DNA of 36,865 nucleotides from an uncultured Cocleimonas sp. (GCF_947495625.1 NZ_CANLZW010000044.1:1-36865), one strand, 5' to 3'. Shown: positions 1 to 9,678, counted from the stretch's first letter. The notes: a model not told the origin generated them from the letters alone. Program-made: numbers and translations.

Positions 1-77
1 TGTTTGTTTGTTTGTTTGTTTGTTTGTTTGTTTGTTTGTTTGTTTGTTTGTTTGTTTGTTTGTTTGTTTGTTTGTTT
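1..77. repeat. TTTG/CAAA tetranucleotide microsatellite
   Basis: Uninterrupted tandem TGTT units, 19 full copies plus one base, running into the left edge of the window, so the true array may be longer. It ends 2 bp beyond the stop codon of the minus-strand MFS gene, in that gene's 3' flank. Perfect tetranucleotide arrays of this length are prone to slipped-strand length change and in other bacteria underlie phase variation. Whether it affects a gene to the left cannot be seen here. Confidence 0.97.
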
Positions 78-79
78 AA

Positions 80-1288
80 TCAAACCTTAGCAGCTAAACG
101 TTTCTCCAACGGCATTCTTACTAACCAGAAAATACTTGCCAATATAACGCCCACAAAAAGTATCCCGCCAATATTGACCGATTCCCATCCAAACTTGTTT
201 TGGAAAACACCTGCCGATAATGATGCAATCGTTACCATCGAGAACACCATAAAATCATTTAACGCTTGTGACTTTGCTGCCTCTTCAGGTTTATAGGTTT
301 CAGTTAATAGCGTCGATGCCCCAATAAATAAGAAATTCCAGCTAATACCGAGAGCTATCAAAGCTACCCAAAAGTGCCAGACTGATGTACCAGATAGATT
401 TATCACAGTGCATATCAGTGCCAATATTGCGCCTATTATCATGACTTTAATGACACCAACCTTTTGAATGATCGTTCCGGTAAAGAAAGAAGGCGCGAAC
501 ATCGCAAGAACATGCCACTGAATCACAAAAGCGGTTTGATCAAATGCATGTTGGTGGTGATGCATCGCTAATGGTGTGGCGGTCATAACATAAGTCATAA
601 CGCCATATCCCAACATACCGCAGATTACCGCCACAATATAGGTAGGCTGTATAGCGATCTGTTTTAATGGGCGACCTGTATGTTGTAAATCAGATATAGA
701 AGCTGGTGGTAACTTAATGAAAAACAACACAATAAAAATTATAACGTAAAGCCCTGTGACGTATACAAAACCACCAACAAAAGGTATTAGTTCAATCATA
801 CCTCTACCAAAGTTTGCTAGATTTGGGCCGATAAATGCCGCAATCACACCGCCGACCATCACATAAGAGATTGCCTTAGCACGATTACTTACTGCGACCA
901 CATCAACAGCGGCAAAACGAAAATACGTACCGAATCCATTAAAAATACCAATCAAAAATGAGGCAACAGCGAACAACCAGAAATTAGTGGTAAATACCGC
1001 ATACACAGCCAAACAACCGCCTGTAATCCCAAACAAACTGCCAAACATAAAACCAGCACGTCTTCCCCATTTACCCATCAGTAATGACGCTGGGATGCTG
1101 GTTAACATCTGCGCCAGAAACTGTAACGACAATGGTAGGGTAACCAGTATTTTATCATCCGTTAAGGTCAGACTTACCAAGGCAGATGCCGTTATCAATA
1201 ACGATGAACCACTCATCAATAAGGCCTGACAAATGGCCAGCAAATACACGGAAAATGGCATTTTATCTGTGCTTATTAGTGCGCTCAT
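80..1288 (-). CDS. MFS transporter
   Basis: 402-residue polytopic membrane protein with about 12 hydrophobic segments. The segment GKWGRRAGF near residue 73 matches the MFS motif A loop between TM2 and TM3. The length is normal for a 12-TM drug or metabolite exporter of the inner membrane; the substrate cannot be read from sequence. The start at 1288 gives MSALISTDKMPF; a second Met at residue 10 is an alternative, and no strong ribosome binding site separates them. It is divergent from purH across 92 bp that must hold both promoters. The stop codon lies 2 bp from the TTTG microsatellite. Confidence 0.85.
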   Translation of the reverse strand: MSALISTDKMPFSVYLLAICQALLMSGSSLLITASALVSLTLTDDKILVTLPLSLQFLAQMLTSIPASLLMGKWGRRAGFMFGSLFGITGGCLAVYAVFTTNFWLFAVASFLIGIFNGFGTYFRFAAVDVVAVSNRAKAISYVMVGGVIAAFIGPNLANFGRGMIELIPFVGGFVYVTGLYVIIFIVLFFIKLPPASISDLQHTGRPLKQIAIQPTYIVAVICGMLGYGVMTYVMTATPLAMHHHQHAFDQTAFVIQWHVLAMFAPSFFTGTIIQKVGVIKVMIIGAILALICTVINLSGTSVWHFWVALIALGISWNFLFIGASTLLTETYKPEEAAKSQALNDFMVFSMVTIASLSAGVFQNKFGWESVNIGGILFVGVILASIFWLVRMPLEKRLAAKV

Positions 1289-1380
1289 AGCTAAAGTTTT
1301 TTTCAGAAACGAAGTGCCACACCATAGAGGGTATGCGATACTCCGTCCATTCTATTTTTTCGATATAAGGATTTAATTAA

Positions 1381-2949
1381 ATGGCTGATAACCGTCCTGT
1401 GCAACGCGCATTATTAAGTGTTTCTGACAAAACTGGTTTGTTAGAATTTGCCAAAAACCTGCATGCTAAAGGCATCGAGCTTCTTTCTACAGGTGGCACC
1501 GCAAAACTACTGGCTGATAATAATGTGCCTGTAATTGAGGTTTCAGACTACACAGGTTTTCCTGAAATGATGGACGGCCGTGTTAAAACACTACACCCCA
1601 AAATACACGGTGGTATTCTCGCTCGCAGAGGAACTGACGATGCTGTGATGCAACAACACGACATCACACCTATAGACCTTATCGTTGTTAATTTATACCC
1701 ATTTGCTGAAACAATCGCTAAAGAAGATTGTAGTTTTGAAGATGCGATTGAAAACATCGATATCGGCGGTCCAACAATGGTTCGTGCCAGCGCGAAAAAC
1801 CATGCACATGTCACTATCGTTGTGAATCCATCAGATTACGCGACTGTAGAGAAAGAGCTTGAAGAAAATAACGGAAGTATTTCTAAAGACACTCGTTTCA
1901 AGCTAGCTACTAAAGCCTTCGAACACACTGCTGGCTATGATGGCATGATCGCGAATTACTTAGGTAAAATCGTTGAGAATGGCGAGCCTAAAGGTTTCCC
2001 TTCTACTTTTAATACACAGTTTAAACTCGCACAAACAACACGTTACGGTGAGAACTCACATCAGTCTGCAGCTTTCTATGTTGAAGAAAATCAACACGAA
2101 GCGAATATTGCCACATCAAAACAGTTACAAGGCAAGGAACTATCTTACAACAATATTTCTGATACCGATGCTGCTTTAGAATGCGTTAAGCAGTTTGATA
2201 AAGAAGCTGCTTGTGTCATCGTAAAACATGCAAACCCTTGTGGAGTTGCAACCGGAGATAACATTCTGGAAGCGTACGAACGTGCATTTAGCACAGACCC
2301 GGAATCAGCGTTCGGTGGCATTATCGCGTTTAACAAAGAGTTGGATGAAAAGACTGCTCAAGCGATTATCGATAAGCAATTCGTAGAAGTAATTATTGCA
2401 CCAAGTGTATCTAACGCAGCAAGCGAAGCAGTAAGCAGCAAAGAAAATGTTCGTTTACTTGAATGCGGTAGCTTTACAGAATCAATCGCTCGTTTAGATT
2501 TTAAACGCGTCAATGGCGGTTTATTAGTACAAGATGCTGATTTACAACTTTATGAAAAACTTGAAGTAGTGACAAAACGCAGCCCGACTGATGAAGAGAT
2601 GCGTGATCTTTTGTTTGCCTGGAAAATTGCCAAATTTGTTAAATCAAATGCAATCGTCTATGCAAAAAATCAAATGACTATCGGTGTTGGCGCTGGCCAA
2701 ATGAGCCGTATTAATTCAGCACGTATTGCGGGTATTAAAGCCGAACACGCTGAGCTAACAGTAACAGATTCTGTTATGGCTTCTGATGCCTTCTTCCCTT
2801 TCCGTGATGGTATTGATGCCGCAGCAGATGCAGGTATTGCTGCTGTCATCCAACCCGGTGGATCTATGCGTGATGCAGAAGTGATTGCAGCCGCTGATGA
2901 AGCTAACATGGCAATGGTGTTTACTGGAATGCGTCATTTCAGACATTAA
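1381..2949 (+). CDS. purH: Bifunctional AICAR transformylase / IMP cyclohydrolase
   Basis: 522 residues, the usual PurH length. It catalyses the last two steps of de novo IMP synthesis: formylation of AICAR by 10-formyl-THF and closure of FAICAR to IMP, in the cytoplasm. The N-terminal methylglyoxal-synthase-like cyclohydrolase domain spans about residues 1-150 (LLSVSDKTG at 11-19, STGGTAK at 36-42, [16 protein letters not shown] at 65-80). The C-terminal transformylase domain holds the catalytic Lys282-His283 in VKHANPCG. An AAGGA ribosome binding site precedes the ATG. It appears monocistronic; purD does not follow, as it often does in gammaproteobacteria. Downstream are a repeat copy and a bidirectional terminator. 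Confidence 0.97.
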   Translation: MADNRPVQRALLSVSDKTGLLEFAKNLHAKGIELLSTGGTAKLLADNNVPVIEVSDYTGFPEMMDGRVKTLHPKIHGGILARRGTDDAVMQQHDITPIDLIVVNLYPFAETIAKEDCSFEDAIENIDIGGPTMVRASAKNHAHVTIVVNPSDYATVEKELEENNGSISKDTRFKLATKAFEHTAGYDGMIANYLGKIVENGEPKGFPSTFNTQFKLAQTTRYGENSHQSAAFYVEENQHEANIATSKQLQGKELSYNNISDTDAALECVKQFDKEAACVIVKHANPCGVATGDNILEAYERAFSTDPESAFGGIIAFNKELDEKTAQAIIDKQFVEVIIAPSVSNAASEAVSSKENVRLLECGSFTESIARLDFKRVNGGLLVQDADLQLYEKLEVVTKRSPTDEEMRDLLFAWKIAKFVKSNAIVYAKNQMTIGVGAGQMSRINSARIAGIKAEHAELTVTDSVMASDAFFPFRDGIDAAADAGIAAVIQPGGSMRDAEVIAAADEANMAMVFTGMRHFRH

Positions 2950-2950
2950 T

Positions 2951-2977
2951 AAAAAACTGCCCATAAGTGGGGGGGTG
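2951..2977 (-). repeat. Dispersed CACCCCCC-ACTT-GGGCAG-T6 repeat, copy a
   Basis: Read on the minus strand: CACCCCCCCACTTAT, then GGGCAG and six T. It begins one base after the purH stop codon. The T run points back toward purH, so it cannot be the intrinsic terminator of purH. It could at most stop antisense transcription arriving from the symporter gene. Confidence 0.85.
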
Positions 2978-3040
2978 TGTTTAAGTTTTGATATAACAAT
3001 TATCGATAACTGTTTGAATTAAAAACCCTTTCCAAATCAT

Positions 3041-3072
3041 AAAAAAAGCAGAGTTAATACTCTGCTTTTTTT
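3041..3072. terminator. Bidirectional intrinsic terminator between purH and the symporter gene
   Basis: Seven A, then GCAGAGT, a 4-nt loop TAAT, ACTCTGC and seven T. The 7-bp GC-containing stem extends through A/T pairs and has a T run on each strand. It sits between convergent genes and fits termination of both. Confidence 0.92.
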
Positions 3073-3147
3073 ATGCCTTAAATTAGCTTATTTATATTAG
3101 CTTACTTTGCTTAAGCTAAATTAAGTCAACTTAAAGTAGAGACCAAC

Positions 3148-4506
3148 TTACCGATCTCGTTTATGTGCAGCTTCGATAGCTTCTGCCATTTCTTTCTCAA
3201 CCTCAGCATCGAACTCACCAATATCTTCTTCATTGTAAGTGCCAGCTAACGGGTCATTATAGACATCAATATCTAACTTACCCTCACTTTTAGCCACTAC
3301 CGTAGAAACGGTTGCATCGCCTGAAACGTTAACGGCGGTTCTAATCATATCCATGAGACGATCCACACCAAGGACTAAACCGATACCTTCTACAGGTAAA
3401 CCAACCTGGGTAAATACCATCGACAGCATGATTAAACCAACACCCGGTACACCGGCTGTTCCTATTGAGGCCAGCACTGACATCAAAATAACGGTTAAAT
3501 AGCCACTCATTCCCAGTTCAACATTATAGACATTGGCAATAAACACGGTGGCAACACCCTGCATAATGGCTGTTCCATCCATATTGATGGTTGCACCAAA
3601 TGGAACGGTAAAGGAAGCGACTGAGTTATTCACACCGAAGCGTTCAGTCACTGTTCTCATCGTTACAGGAATAGTCGCATTAGAACTTGCCGTACTAAAG
3701 GCGAATACCTGAACATTCCTGATCTTCTTCAAGAACATGGCGGGACTCAAACCGGAAAAAACCTTAAGCACAATCATTAACGTGATAAACAGATGGAACA
3801 TTAATGCGCCAACTAATACCAAGACATAACCGGCTAATGAAGCTAACAGGTCTAGACCTAAGGTAGCGACTGCTTTTGCAATCAACGCGAATACCGCATA
3901 AGGAGCAACTGCCATGACGATGTTAACCATCTTCATCATGATTTCATTGGCAATCTCTGCACCTTCTACAAAGGGTTTGGCTTTTCGACCTACCAATAGC
4001 ATGCTAATGCCCAATAGAATCGAGAAGAATATCAGCGGCAACATATCACCCTGTGCCATTGATTTAACAGGATTCGTTGGAATGATATCGATCAAAACTT
4101 GCGTCAATGGAGGAGATTCTTTACCCGTAAAAGCCGCGGCAGAATCTACATTCATACCTTTACCAATACCGAAACTAACCGCGATGATGATTGCAGTAGC
4201 AATCGCGATAGCAGTAGTCATCATATAAAGCGCAAATGATTTACCGCCGACTCGACCCAGCATTCTGATATCGCCAATACCACAAACACCACATATCAAG
4301 GAGAAGAATACTAACGGTACAACGAGCATTTTAAGGGCGTTAACGAACATCTTGCCAACGACATGAAACAATCCATTAACGATATAAGTGTCGACAAACG
4401 AATTTGAAATCAAACCTGTGAGATTAAGAATTAACCCCACTATGATCCCCAGAGCCATGCCCAACAGTACTTTTACCGTCAGACTCATTTTTTTCTGTTC
4501 ACTCAT
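3148..4506 (-). CDS. Dicarboxylate/amino acid:cation symporter (DAACS family, GltP/DctA-like)
   Basis: 452-residue inner-membrane secondary transporter that couples uptake of an acidic amino acid or C4-dicarboxylate to Na+ or H+. Family marks are the serine-rich reentrant loop STASSNATIP near 271-280, the NMDGT motif at 308-312, and GTAGVPGVG near 349-357 in the second hairpin. The TM8 segment DRLMDMIRTAVNVSGD places Arg389 where acidic-substrate transporters bind the side-chain carboxylate, which favours glutamate, aspartate or dicarboxylates over neutral amino acids. The C-terminal tail from about residue 415 is highly acidic and then basic, longer than in minimal homologues. It is divergent from the CopD-like gene across 292 AT-rich bases with no other gene visible. 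Confidence 0.9.
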   Translation of the reverse strand: MSEQKKMSLTVKVLLGMALGIIVGLILNLTGLISNSFVDTYIVNGLFHVVGKMFVNALKMLVVPLVFFSLICGVCGIGDIRMLGRVGGKSFALYMMTTAIAIATAIIIAVSFGIGKGMNVDSAAAFTGKESPPLTQVLIDIIPTNPVKSMAQGDMLPLIFFSILLGISMLLVGRKAKPFVEGAEIANEIMMKMVNIVMAVAPYAVFALIAKAVATLGLDLLASLAGYVLVLVGALMFHLFITLMIVLKVFSGLSPAMFLKKIRNVQVFAFSTASSNATIPVTMRTVTERFGVNNSVASFTVPFGATINMDGTAIMQGVATVFIANVYNVELGMSGYLTVILMSVLASIGTAGVPGVGLIMLSMVFTQVGLPVEGIGLVLGVDRLMDMIRTAVNVSGDATVSTVVAKSEGKLDIDVYNDPLAGTYNEEDIGEFDAEVEKEMAEAIEAAHKRDR

Positions 4507-4798
4507 AAATATCTCTCCATACTAATTAAAAACTGATAAAAAAACTTAACCGTTCCTCCTAGTAAATAAGACTATTTTTATTATTTTTTAATGGCATTCC
4601 TCAATACAATTAAAAAAAGTGTAGTACAGATAATCTGTGTTGGTATGCAAAATAATAAAATTATAAATTTAGTATTTTGAACCAAATAATTTCTCGTCAT
4701 AAAAACGCTTTAATTTAATAACCATGAATTATTTAACTTATCTTGTTAGTTTGGTTTTTCTTTGTGAAAATACAGCAATCTAAAAATCAGGGTTTATT

Positions 4799-5248
4799 AT
4801 GTACATGTCCATTGCATTAGCACTTCACGTTATCACTGTAGTCATTTGGGTTGGAGGAATGTTTTTTGCACATCAGGCATTACGTCCGGCAGCAGTATCT
4901 ACCTTAGAACCTCCATTAAGATTGCGCCTTTGGGTTGCCACCTTTAAACGTTTTTTCCCTTGGGTGTGGCTCTGTGTAGTCGTTGTTTTAGTCACGGGAC
5001 TATGGATGATGACGCAATTCCCTAAAGCTATTTATATTCACAGCATGATGGGATTGGGAATAATCATGATGTTTATATTTATGCACGTGTTTTTTGCGCC
5101 ATACAACAAACTAAAGAAAGCCGTGGCTGCAGAAAACTGGCCAGAAGGTGGCAAAGCATTAGGTCAGATTAGAATGCTCGTTGGTATTAATACCGTGATC
5201 GGTATTTTGACGATTATCATTGCTACCGCAGGTAAATTCTTTCAGTAA
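4799..5248 (+). CDS. CopD-like four-helix integral membrane protein
   Basis: 149 residues with four strongly hydrophobic segments (about 3-24, 51-71, 80-100, 128-147). The opening LHVITVVIWVGGMFF, with a His in TM1 followed by a Trp-Gly-Gly turn, and later HSMMG and MHVFFAPY fit the CopD domain family, whose members are linked to copper handling or haem-type electron transfer. No copper gene is nearby, so the role is open. The start is ATG at 4799, with a second ATG at 4805; AGGG lies about 10 bp upstream. A strong intrinsic terminator follows 54 bp after the stop. Confidence 0.75.
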   Translation: MYMSIALALHVITVVIWVGGMFFAHQALRPAAVSTLEPPLRLRLWVATFKRFFPWVWLCVVVVLVTGLWMMTQFPKAIYIHSMMGLGIIMMFIFMHVFFAPYNKLKKAVAAENWPEGGKALGQIRMLVGINTVIGILTIIIATAGKFFQ

Positions 5249-5301
5249 CAATCTTTATGATTCTTACTGAAACATAAGAATTTCTAAATAAGAATTGAAT
5301 C

Positions 5302-5326
5302 AGCCCCCTACTTTGGGGGCTTTTTT
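5302..5326 (+). terminator. Intrinsic terminator made from a copy of the dispersed repeat (copy b)
   Basis: AGCCCCC, loop TACTTT, GGGGGCT, then a T run: a perfect 7-bp GC stem, 6-nt loop and U tract, 54 bp after the CopD-like gene. It is the only copy of the C-run/TACTTT/T-run family with a fully paired strong stem, so here the repeat is a textbook Rho-independent terminator. Confidence 0.92.
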
Positions 5327-5494
5327 ATGGGCGATTAGCAAAATCAGAATGAAAACTTTTAGAGATTACTAGAGCGGAGCTTTACTATGAGAGTGAATCT
5401 AATAGAGATTTACTGAGTGATTAATAGCACTATTAATAGCGTATTGAATCTGAGTTTTTTAGATTTTCACTCAAAAACAGTAGGAAGGTATGTT

Positions 5495-5520
5495 ACCCCC
5501 CCTACTTTAAGGTCTTTTTT
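5495..5520 (+). repeat. Dispersed repeat, copy c
   Basis: ACCCCCCCTACTTTAAGG followed by TC and six T. The C run, TACTTT core and T run are kept, but the GGGCAG block is reduced to AAGGTC, so only two or three base pairs could form. It lies 51 bp beyond the 3' end of rhlB, in plus orientation. Confidence 0.75.
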
Positions 5521-5530
5521 ACACTTATTC

Positions 5531-5560
5531 TTAACTGTACATAGCTGTACTTAGCTGTAC
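5531..5560. repeat. Three tandem 10-bp repeats near the rhlB 3' end
   Basis: TTAACTGTAC, ATAGCTGTAC and TTAGCTGTAC run head to tail, followed by a decayed fourth unit beginning TTAAACTG. The array ends 10 bp from the rhlB stop codon. The 10-bp period matches one helical turn, but no function is evident. Confidence 0.75.
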
Positions 5561-5570
5561 TTAAACTGCT

Positions 5571-6971
5571 TTAAGAAGCTTTTGGCTTATCCGATTGATT
5601 CCCTGACTTATTGCGAGGATTCTTTCCTTTGTAACCGCCACCGCCTTTGCGTGGCTTACCAGAGAATTTCTGACCAGGTTTGTTACCGTTATTATTTGGT
5701 CTTTGTGGTACACGATCACGGGTAATACGCTTACGTGGTTTCAAATCATCAGCGAGTAATTCTGCAGTTACACTCGCCATCTCTATCGACATACCGATGT
5801 ATTCTTCGATTTCAGGTAAGTAGAAGGCAGTGTCTTCACAAGCAAAACTGTGTGCTTCACCCGATGCACCTGCACGTGCGGTACGACCAATACGATGCAC
5901 ATAATCTTCAGCGATTTGAGGTAAATCATAATTGAAAACATGCGATACATCATCAATGTGCAATCCACGCGCGGCTACATCTGTAGCAATCAGTACCTGA
6001 TGCTTGCCTGCTGCAAATTCTTTTAGCAAACTCTGACGTTTGTTCTGGCGCACATCGCCCGAAATAAGTACTGCCTGAATATCATTGCCGCGTAAGAAAT
6101 CATCAATGGTTTCAGCATTACGCTTGGTATTTACAAAAACAATCGCACGCTCTGGCTTTAATTTTTGAATCAAACCAATCAAAAGCGGGATTTTTTCATC
6201 GTTAGATGGGTAGTACACATACTGTGCAATTTTCTTGGTATTAACTGCTTCGGCTTTTATTTCCAGTTTTTCAGGCTGGTTCATGTGCTCGTAGGATAAT
6301 TCCATGACACGATGCGACAGCGTCGCAGAAAACATCATGCTGAGACGTTTTTCAGGTTTCGGCAAACGTCTCAATAAAAAGCGGATATCCTGAATAAAAC
6401 CAAGATCGAGCATACGGTCAGCTTCATCAAGCACTAAACCCTGACATTCATGCAGGCTAAATACCTTTTTCTTCCAGTAATCAATAATGCGGCCTGGTGT
6501 TCCAATCAGAACATCAACACCTGCCTCTATGGCTTTTTGTTGTTGGTCATAGCCCGTGCCACCGTATGCCAAGGCAATTTTTAATTCGGTATTCTTACTG
6601 AGCGCTTCAGCGTCTTTAGCAATCTGAATCGCTAGTTCACGCGTTGGTGCAAGTATCACAAAACGCACCTGAGATTGATTGCGGTTATTCTTATTCGGTT
6701 TTGGGTGTTTGATTAAATGTTGAAACGCCGCTAGTAAAAATGCCGCTGTCTTGCCGGTTCCTGTTTGAGCCTGACCGGCGATATCTCTGCCTTCGAGACT
6801 GATTGGCAAGGTTTTAGCCTGAATGGGCGTACAATATTCAAAGCCCATCTCACTGATTGCTGACTTTAATTCTGGCAGTAATGGCAAATCTGCAAATTTG
6901 ACATCACTTAAATGTGTTTGGTGTAGGTCTACTGTTTCGCTTTCTGTCGTATTTTCTTTCGTATTATTCAT
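5571..6971 (-). CDS. rhlB: ATP-dependent DEAD-box RNA helicase RhlB
   Basis: 466 residues. RhlB unwinds structured RNA and in enterobacteria feeds RNA to the RNase E degradosome. Visible motifs: Q motif GFEYCTPIQ (43-51), Walker A AQTGTGKT (68-75), PTRELA (109-114), TPGR (158-161), DEAD (182-185), SAT (215-217), and motif VI HRIGRTAR (359-366). Blocks such as GLAYGG-like ALAYGGTGYD and FYPSNDEK-like YYPSNDEK match RhlB better than RhlE or SrmB. The last 45 or so residues are Lys/Gly/Asn-rich and basic, a likely RNA-binding tail. It lies 49 bp downstream of aroE on the same strand and may be cotranscribed with it. Confidence 0.88.
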   Translation of the reverse strand: MNNTKENTTESETVDLHQTHLSDVKFADLPLLPELKSAISEMGFEYCTPIQAKTLPISLEGRDIAGQAQTGTGKTAAFLLAAFQHLIKHPKPNKNNRNQSQVRFVILAPTRELAIQIAKDAEALSKNTELKIALAYGGTGYDQQQKAIEAGVDVLIGTPGRIIDYWKKKVFSLHECQGLVLDEADRMLDLGFIQDIRFLLRRLPKPEKRLSMMFSATLSHRVMELSYEHMNQPEKLEIKAEAVNTKKIAQYVYYPSNDEKIPLLIGLIQKLKPERAIVFVNTKRNAETIDDFLRGNDIQAVLISGDVRQNKRQSLLKEFAAGKHQVLIATDVAARGLHIDDVSHVFNYDLPQIAEDYVHRIGRTARAGASGEAHSFACEDTAFYLPEIEEYIGMSIEMASVTAELLADDLKPRKRITRDRVPQRPNNNGNKPGQKFSGKPRKGGGGYKGKNPRNKSGNQSDKPKAS

Positions 6972-7020
6972 TTATTATTTCTATGTTATGAAAGCTCTAA
7001 TCAACATGATTGAACTTTCC

Positions 7021-7863
7021 TTATGCGAGCCACGATAGTTGCATAGCTTCTAGCACAGGTTTAGTGTCCGGCATCTTAGTACGCCAGATTGAAAATGATT
7101 CCGCGGCTTGCTCAACTAACATCCCCAGCCCGTTCATTACTTTAGCAGCACCATGATCTTCGCACCAAAATTCAAATGCAGTTGGTCTACCTCCGTACAT
7201 CATATCATAACAATGCACTCCTGACGCTAAACAGCTTTCGGGGATCGGCGGCATGATTCCTTGAAGACTAGCCGCTGTGCCATTGATGATTAAATCGTAT
7301 TCGCCTTCGATGTCATTGAAGCCGCCACCCGCCAAATCACACACAGGCGAATTCTGTTGGGCTAATTCCTGCATATCAGCGACTAATTCTGTAGCGCGTT
7401 CCGGGGTGCGATTGGCAATAAATATCTGACTCGGCAATTGCATTAATAACGGCTGTAGAATGCCTCTGACTGCACCACCTGCTCCAAGGATTAAAATACG
7501 TTTTCCCTGTATCTGGCTGTAATGATTTTCTACCAGATCACGAACCAAACCAATTCCATCGGTATTGGTGCCATAGATAGTGCCATCTTCTCTAAATACC
7601 AAGGTATTTACGGCTCCCGCTTTTTTGGCGTAATCACTTAATTCATCTGCCAATTCCCACGCTTCCTGTTTGAAGGGTACGGTTACATTAAGACCCATTC
7701 CTCCACCTTTACGAAAAGCTTCAACCGTCTCTTTGAATTCATCTGTGGGTGATAGCAATGCTTCATACATGATATCTTCATCCGCTTGTTGCGCGAACAT
7801 CTGATGAATCTGCGGTGATTTGCTGTGAGCGATAGGGTTACCGATAACGGCGTATTTATCCAT
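7021..7863 (-). CDS. aroE: Shikimate dehydrogenase (NADP+)
   Basis: 280 residues. It reduces 3-dehydroshikimate to shikimate in the chorismate pathway. Substrate-binding motif SKSP is at 14-17, the catalytic pair is Lys64 in NVTVPFK and Asp101 in GTNTDG, and the dinucleotide loop GAGGAVRG is at 127-134. ANRTPERA carries the Arg residues that bind the NADP phosphate. It starts MDKYAVIGNPIAHS, with no alternative upstream Met. Upstream toward hemB is a 236-bp gap holding the inverted pair of dispersed repeats; downstream is rhlB. Confidence 0.96.
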   Translation of the reverse strand: MDKYAVIGNPIAHSKSPQIHQMFAQQADEDIMYEALLSPTDEFKETVEAFRKGGGMGLNVTVPFKQEAWELADELSDYAKKAGAVNTLVFREDGTIYGTNTDGIGLVRDLVENHYSQIQGKRILILGAGGAVRGILQPLLMQLPSQIFIANRTPERATELVADMQELAQQNSPVCDLAGGGFNDIEGEYDLIINGTAASLQGIMPPIPESCLASGVHCYDMMYGGRPTAFEFWCEDHGAAKVMNGLGMLVEQAAESFSIWRTKMPDTKPVLEAMQLSWLA

Positions 7864-7938
7864 TTGTGTGAATCCTGTGTGTCATTCTCAAGTCAATCAT
7901 GGGTTCTAATTAACTTTTGATTAATGTGTGAGAATTTA

Positions 7939-8002
7939 CACCCCCCCACTTTTAGGCCTTTTTTCAGAAGTGTATAAAAAACTGCCTAAAAGTGGGGGGG
8001 TG
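7939..8002. repeat. Inverted pair of dispersed repeats (copies d1 and d2), 64-bp palindrome
   Basis: Copy d1 (7939-7964, plus) and copy d2 (7976-8002, minus) face each other with their T runs inside. The outer arms 7939-7957 and 7984-8002 are perfect 19-bp inverted repeats (CACCCCCCCACTTTTAGGC and its complement); the 26 nt between them include T6 and A6 tracts. A transcript could fold into one long hairpin. For hemB, read leftward, copy d2 lies about 100 bp past the stop and could serve as its terminator. Confidence 0.92.
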
Positions 8003-8099
8003 ACTTTGAATTAATTAAATATACTGGTTTTGCTAATTTAGTGTCTTATAGATCTAACTAGCGCGATTTAGTTCTGTTTTAAATGAATAACTGGAATGA

Positions 8100-9131
<1,032 letters not shown>

Positions 9132-9201
9132 TTAACTAACCTAGAATTAATCCTAGGGTTGATCAGCTTTTCGTTGAAGTTGAAAAGGATGACAGGCTAA
9201 A

Positions 9202-9678
9202 TCAATGAACGGTTTGCGACATCTCGTAATCCATCAATTCTTCGGCTTCTTCTAATAATTCTTCGTCGGTATATTCTTCATCAGAAACAAACGAAGCGTG
9301 ATGCATCATTAATCTCCAACCATTTTTTTGAAGGATGTACACATTAGTCGATAAAGCCTGTGAAAATTCTGAATCAATATCATGACTCTCTGCAAATACC
9401 TCAGAGACCAAATGTACTGCAATACCATTAATATTGGTACGATTAAGCACATCAATTTTGATCACGGATTCTGCCATTGTAGGTAAGATCTGATCCCAAC
9501 TTGCAAGCACATCATCTTTGCCCACTAACGGTGTTGAAGACGGATGAATGCAACTGACATTGTCGTCAGCTAGTAACGCTTCCATTAAATCTTTATCGCC
9601 CATTTCAAAGGCTGAGTAAAAGGCTGCTTCAGCTTCATCAGCTGTCGCAAAGTAGTATTCTGAATTCTGTTTAGTCAT
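9202..9678 (-). CDS. NTF2-like / SnoaL-type small protein of unknown function
   Basis: About 158 residues. The pattern (an N-terminal helix with EAAFYSAFEMGDKDLMEALLADD, then CIHPSSTPLVGKDDVLASWDQIL, then strands ending in GWRLMMHHAS) is that of the cystatin-like NTF2 fold of the SnoaL/DUF4440 group. Members include isomerases, hydrolases and ketosteroid-type proteins, so no reaction can be assigned. The C-terminus is a strongly acidic tail (EEYTDEELLEEAEEL). The start is uncertain: ATG 9678 is chosen because homologous sequence begins soon after it; ATG 9693 and TTG 9696 are in frame upstream and none has a clear ribosome binding site. It lies between hemB and the histidine kinase, same strand. 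Confidence 0.75.
   Translation of the reverse strand: MTKQNSEYYFATADEAEAAFYSAFEMGDKDLMEALLADDNVSCIHPSSTPLVGKDDVLASWDQILPTMAESVIKIDVLNRTNINGIAVHLVSEVFAESHDIDSEFSQALSTNVYILQKNGWRLMMHHASFVSDEEYTDEELLEEAEELMDYEMSQTVH

Larger units (their letters stand above)
5249..5570. other. 322-bp intergenic region between convergent genes, rich in short repeats
   Basis: No convincing coding sequence. In order it holds a weak hairpin (ATTCTTA 5260-5266 with TAAGAAT 5275-5281), the terminator at 5302-5326, a distant inverted repeat (GAGTGAATCT 5391-5400 against AGATTTTCACTC 5461-5472) enclosing the palindrome TTAATAGCACTATTAA at 5421-5436, a dispersed-repeat copy at 5495-5520, and three tandem 10-mers at 5531-5560. 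A small structured RNA from 5391 to about 5520 is possible but unproven. Confidence 0.6.

Noticed and set aside
12-296. Plus-strand reading frame translating the TTTG array as repeated Phe-Val-Cys-Leu
   Set aside because: It is antisense to the MFS gene, consists of microsatellite and shadow sequence, and has no ribosome binding site.
80-1288. Phase variation of the MFS coding sequence by the microsatellite
   Set aside because: The array lies after the stop codon, so copy-number change cannot shift the MFS reading frame.
3086-3128. TTAGCTTA/CTTAAGCTAA words after the bidirectional terminator
   Set aside because: Short AT-rich direct and inverted words with no regular period; likely chance in AT-rich spacer.
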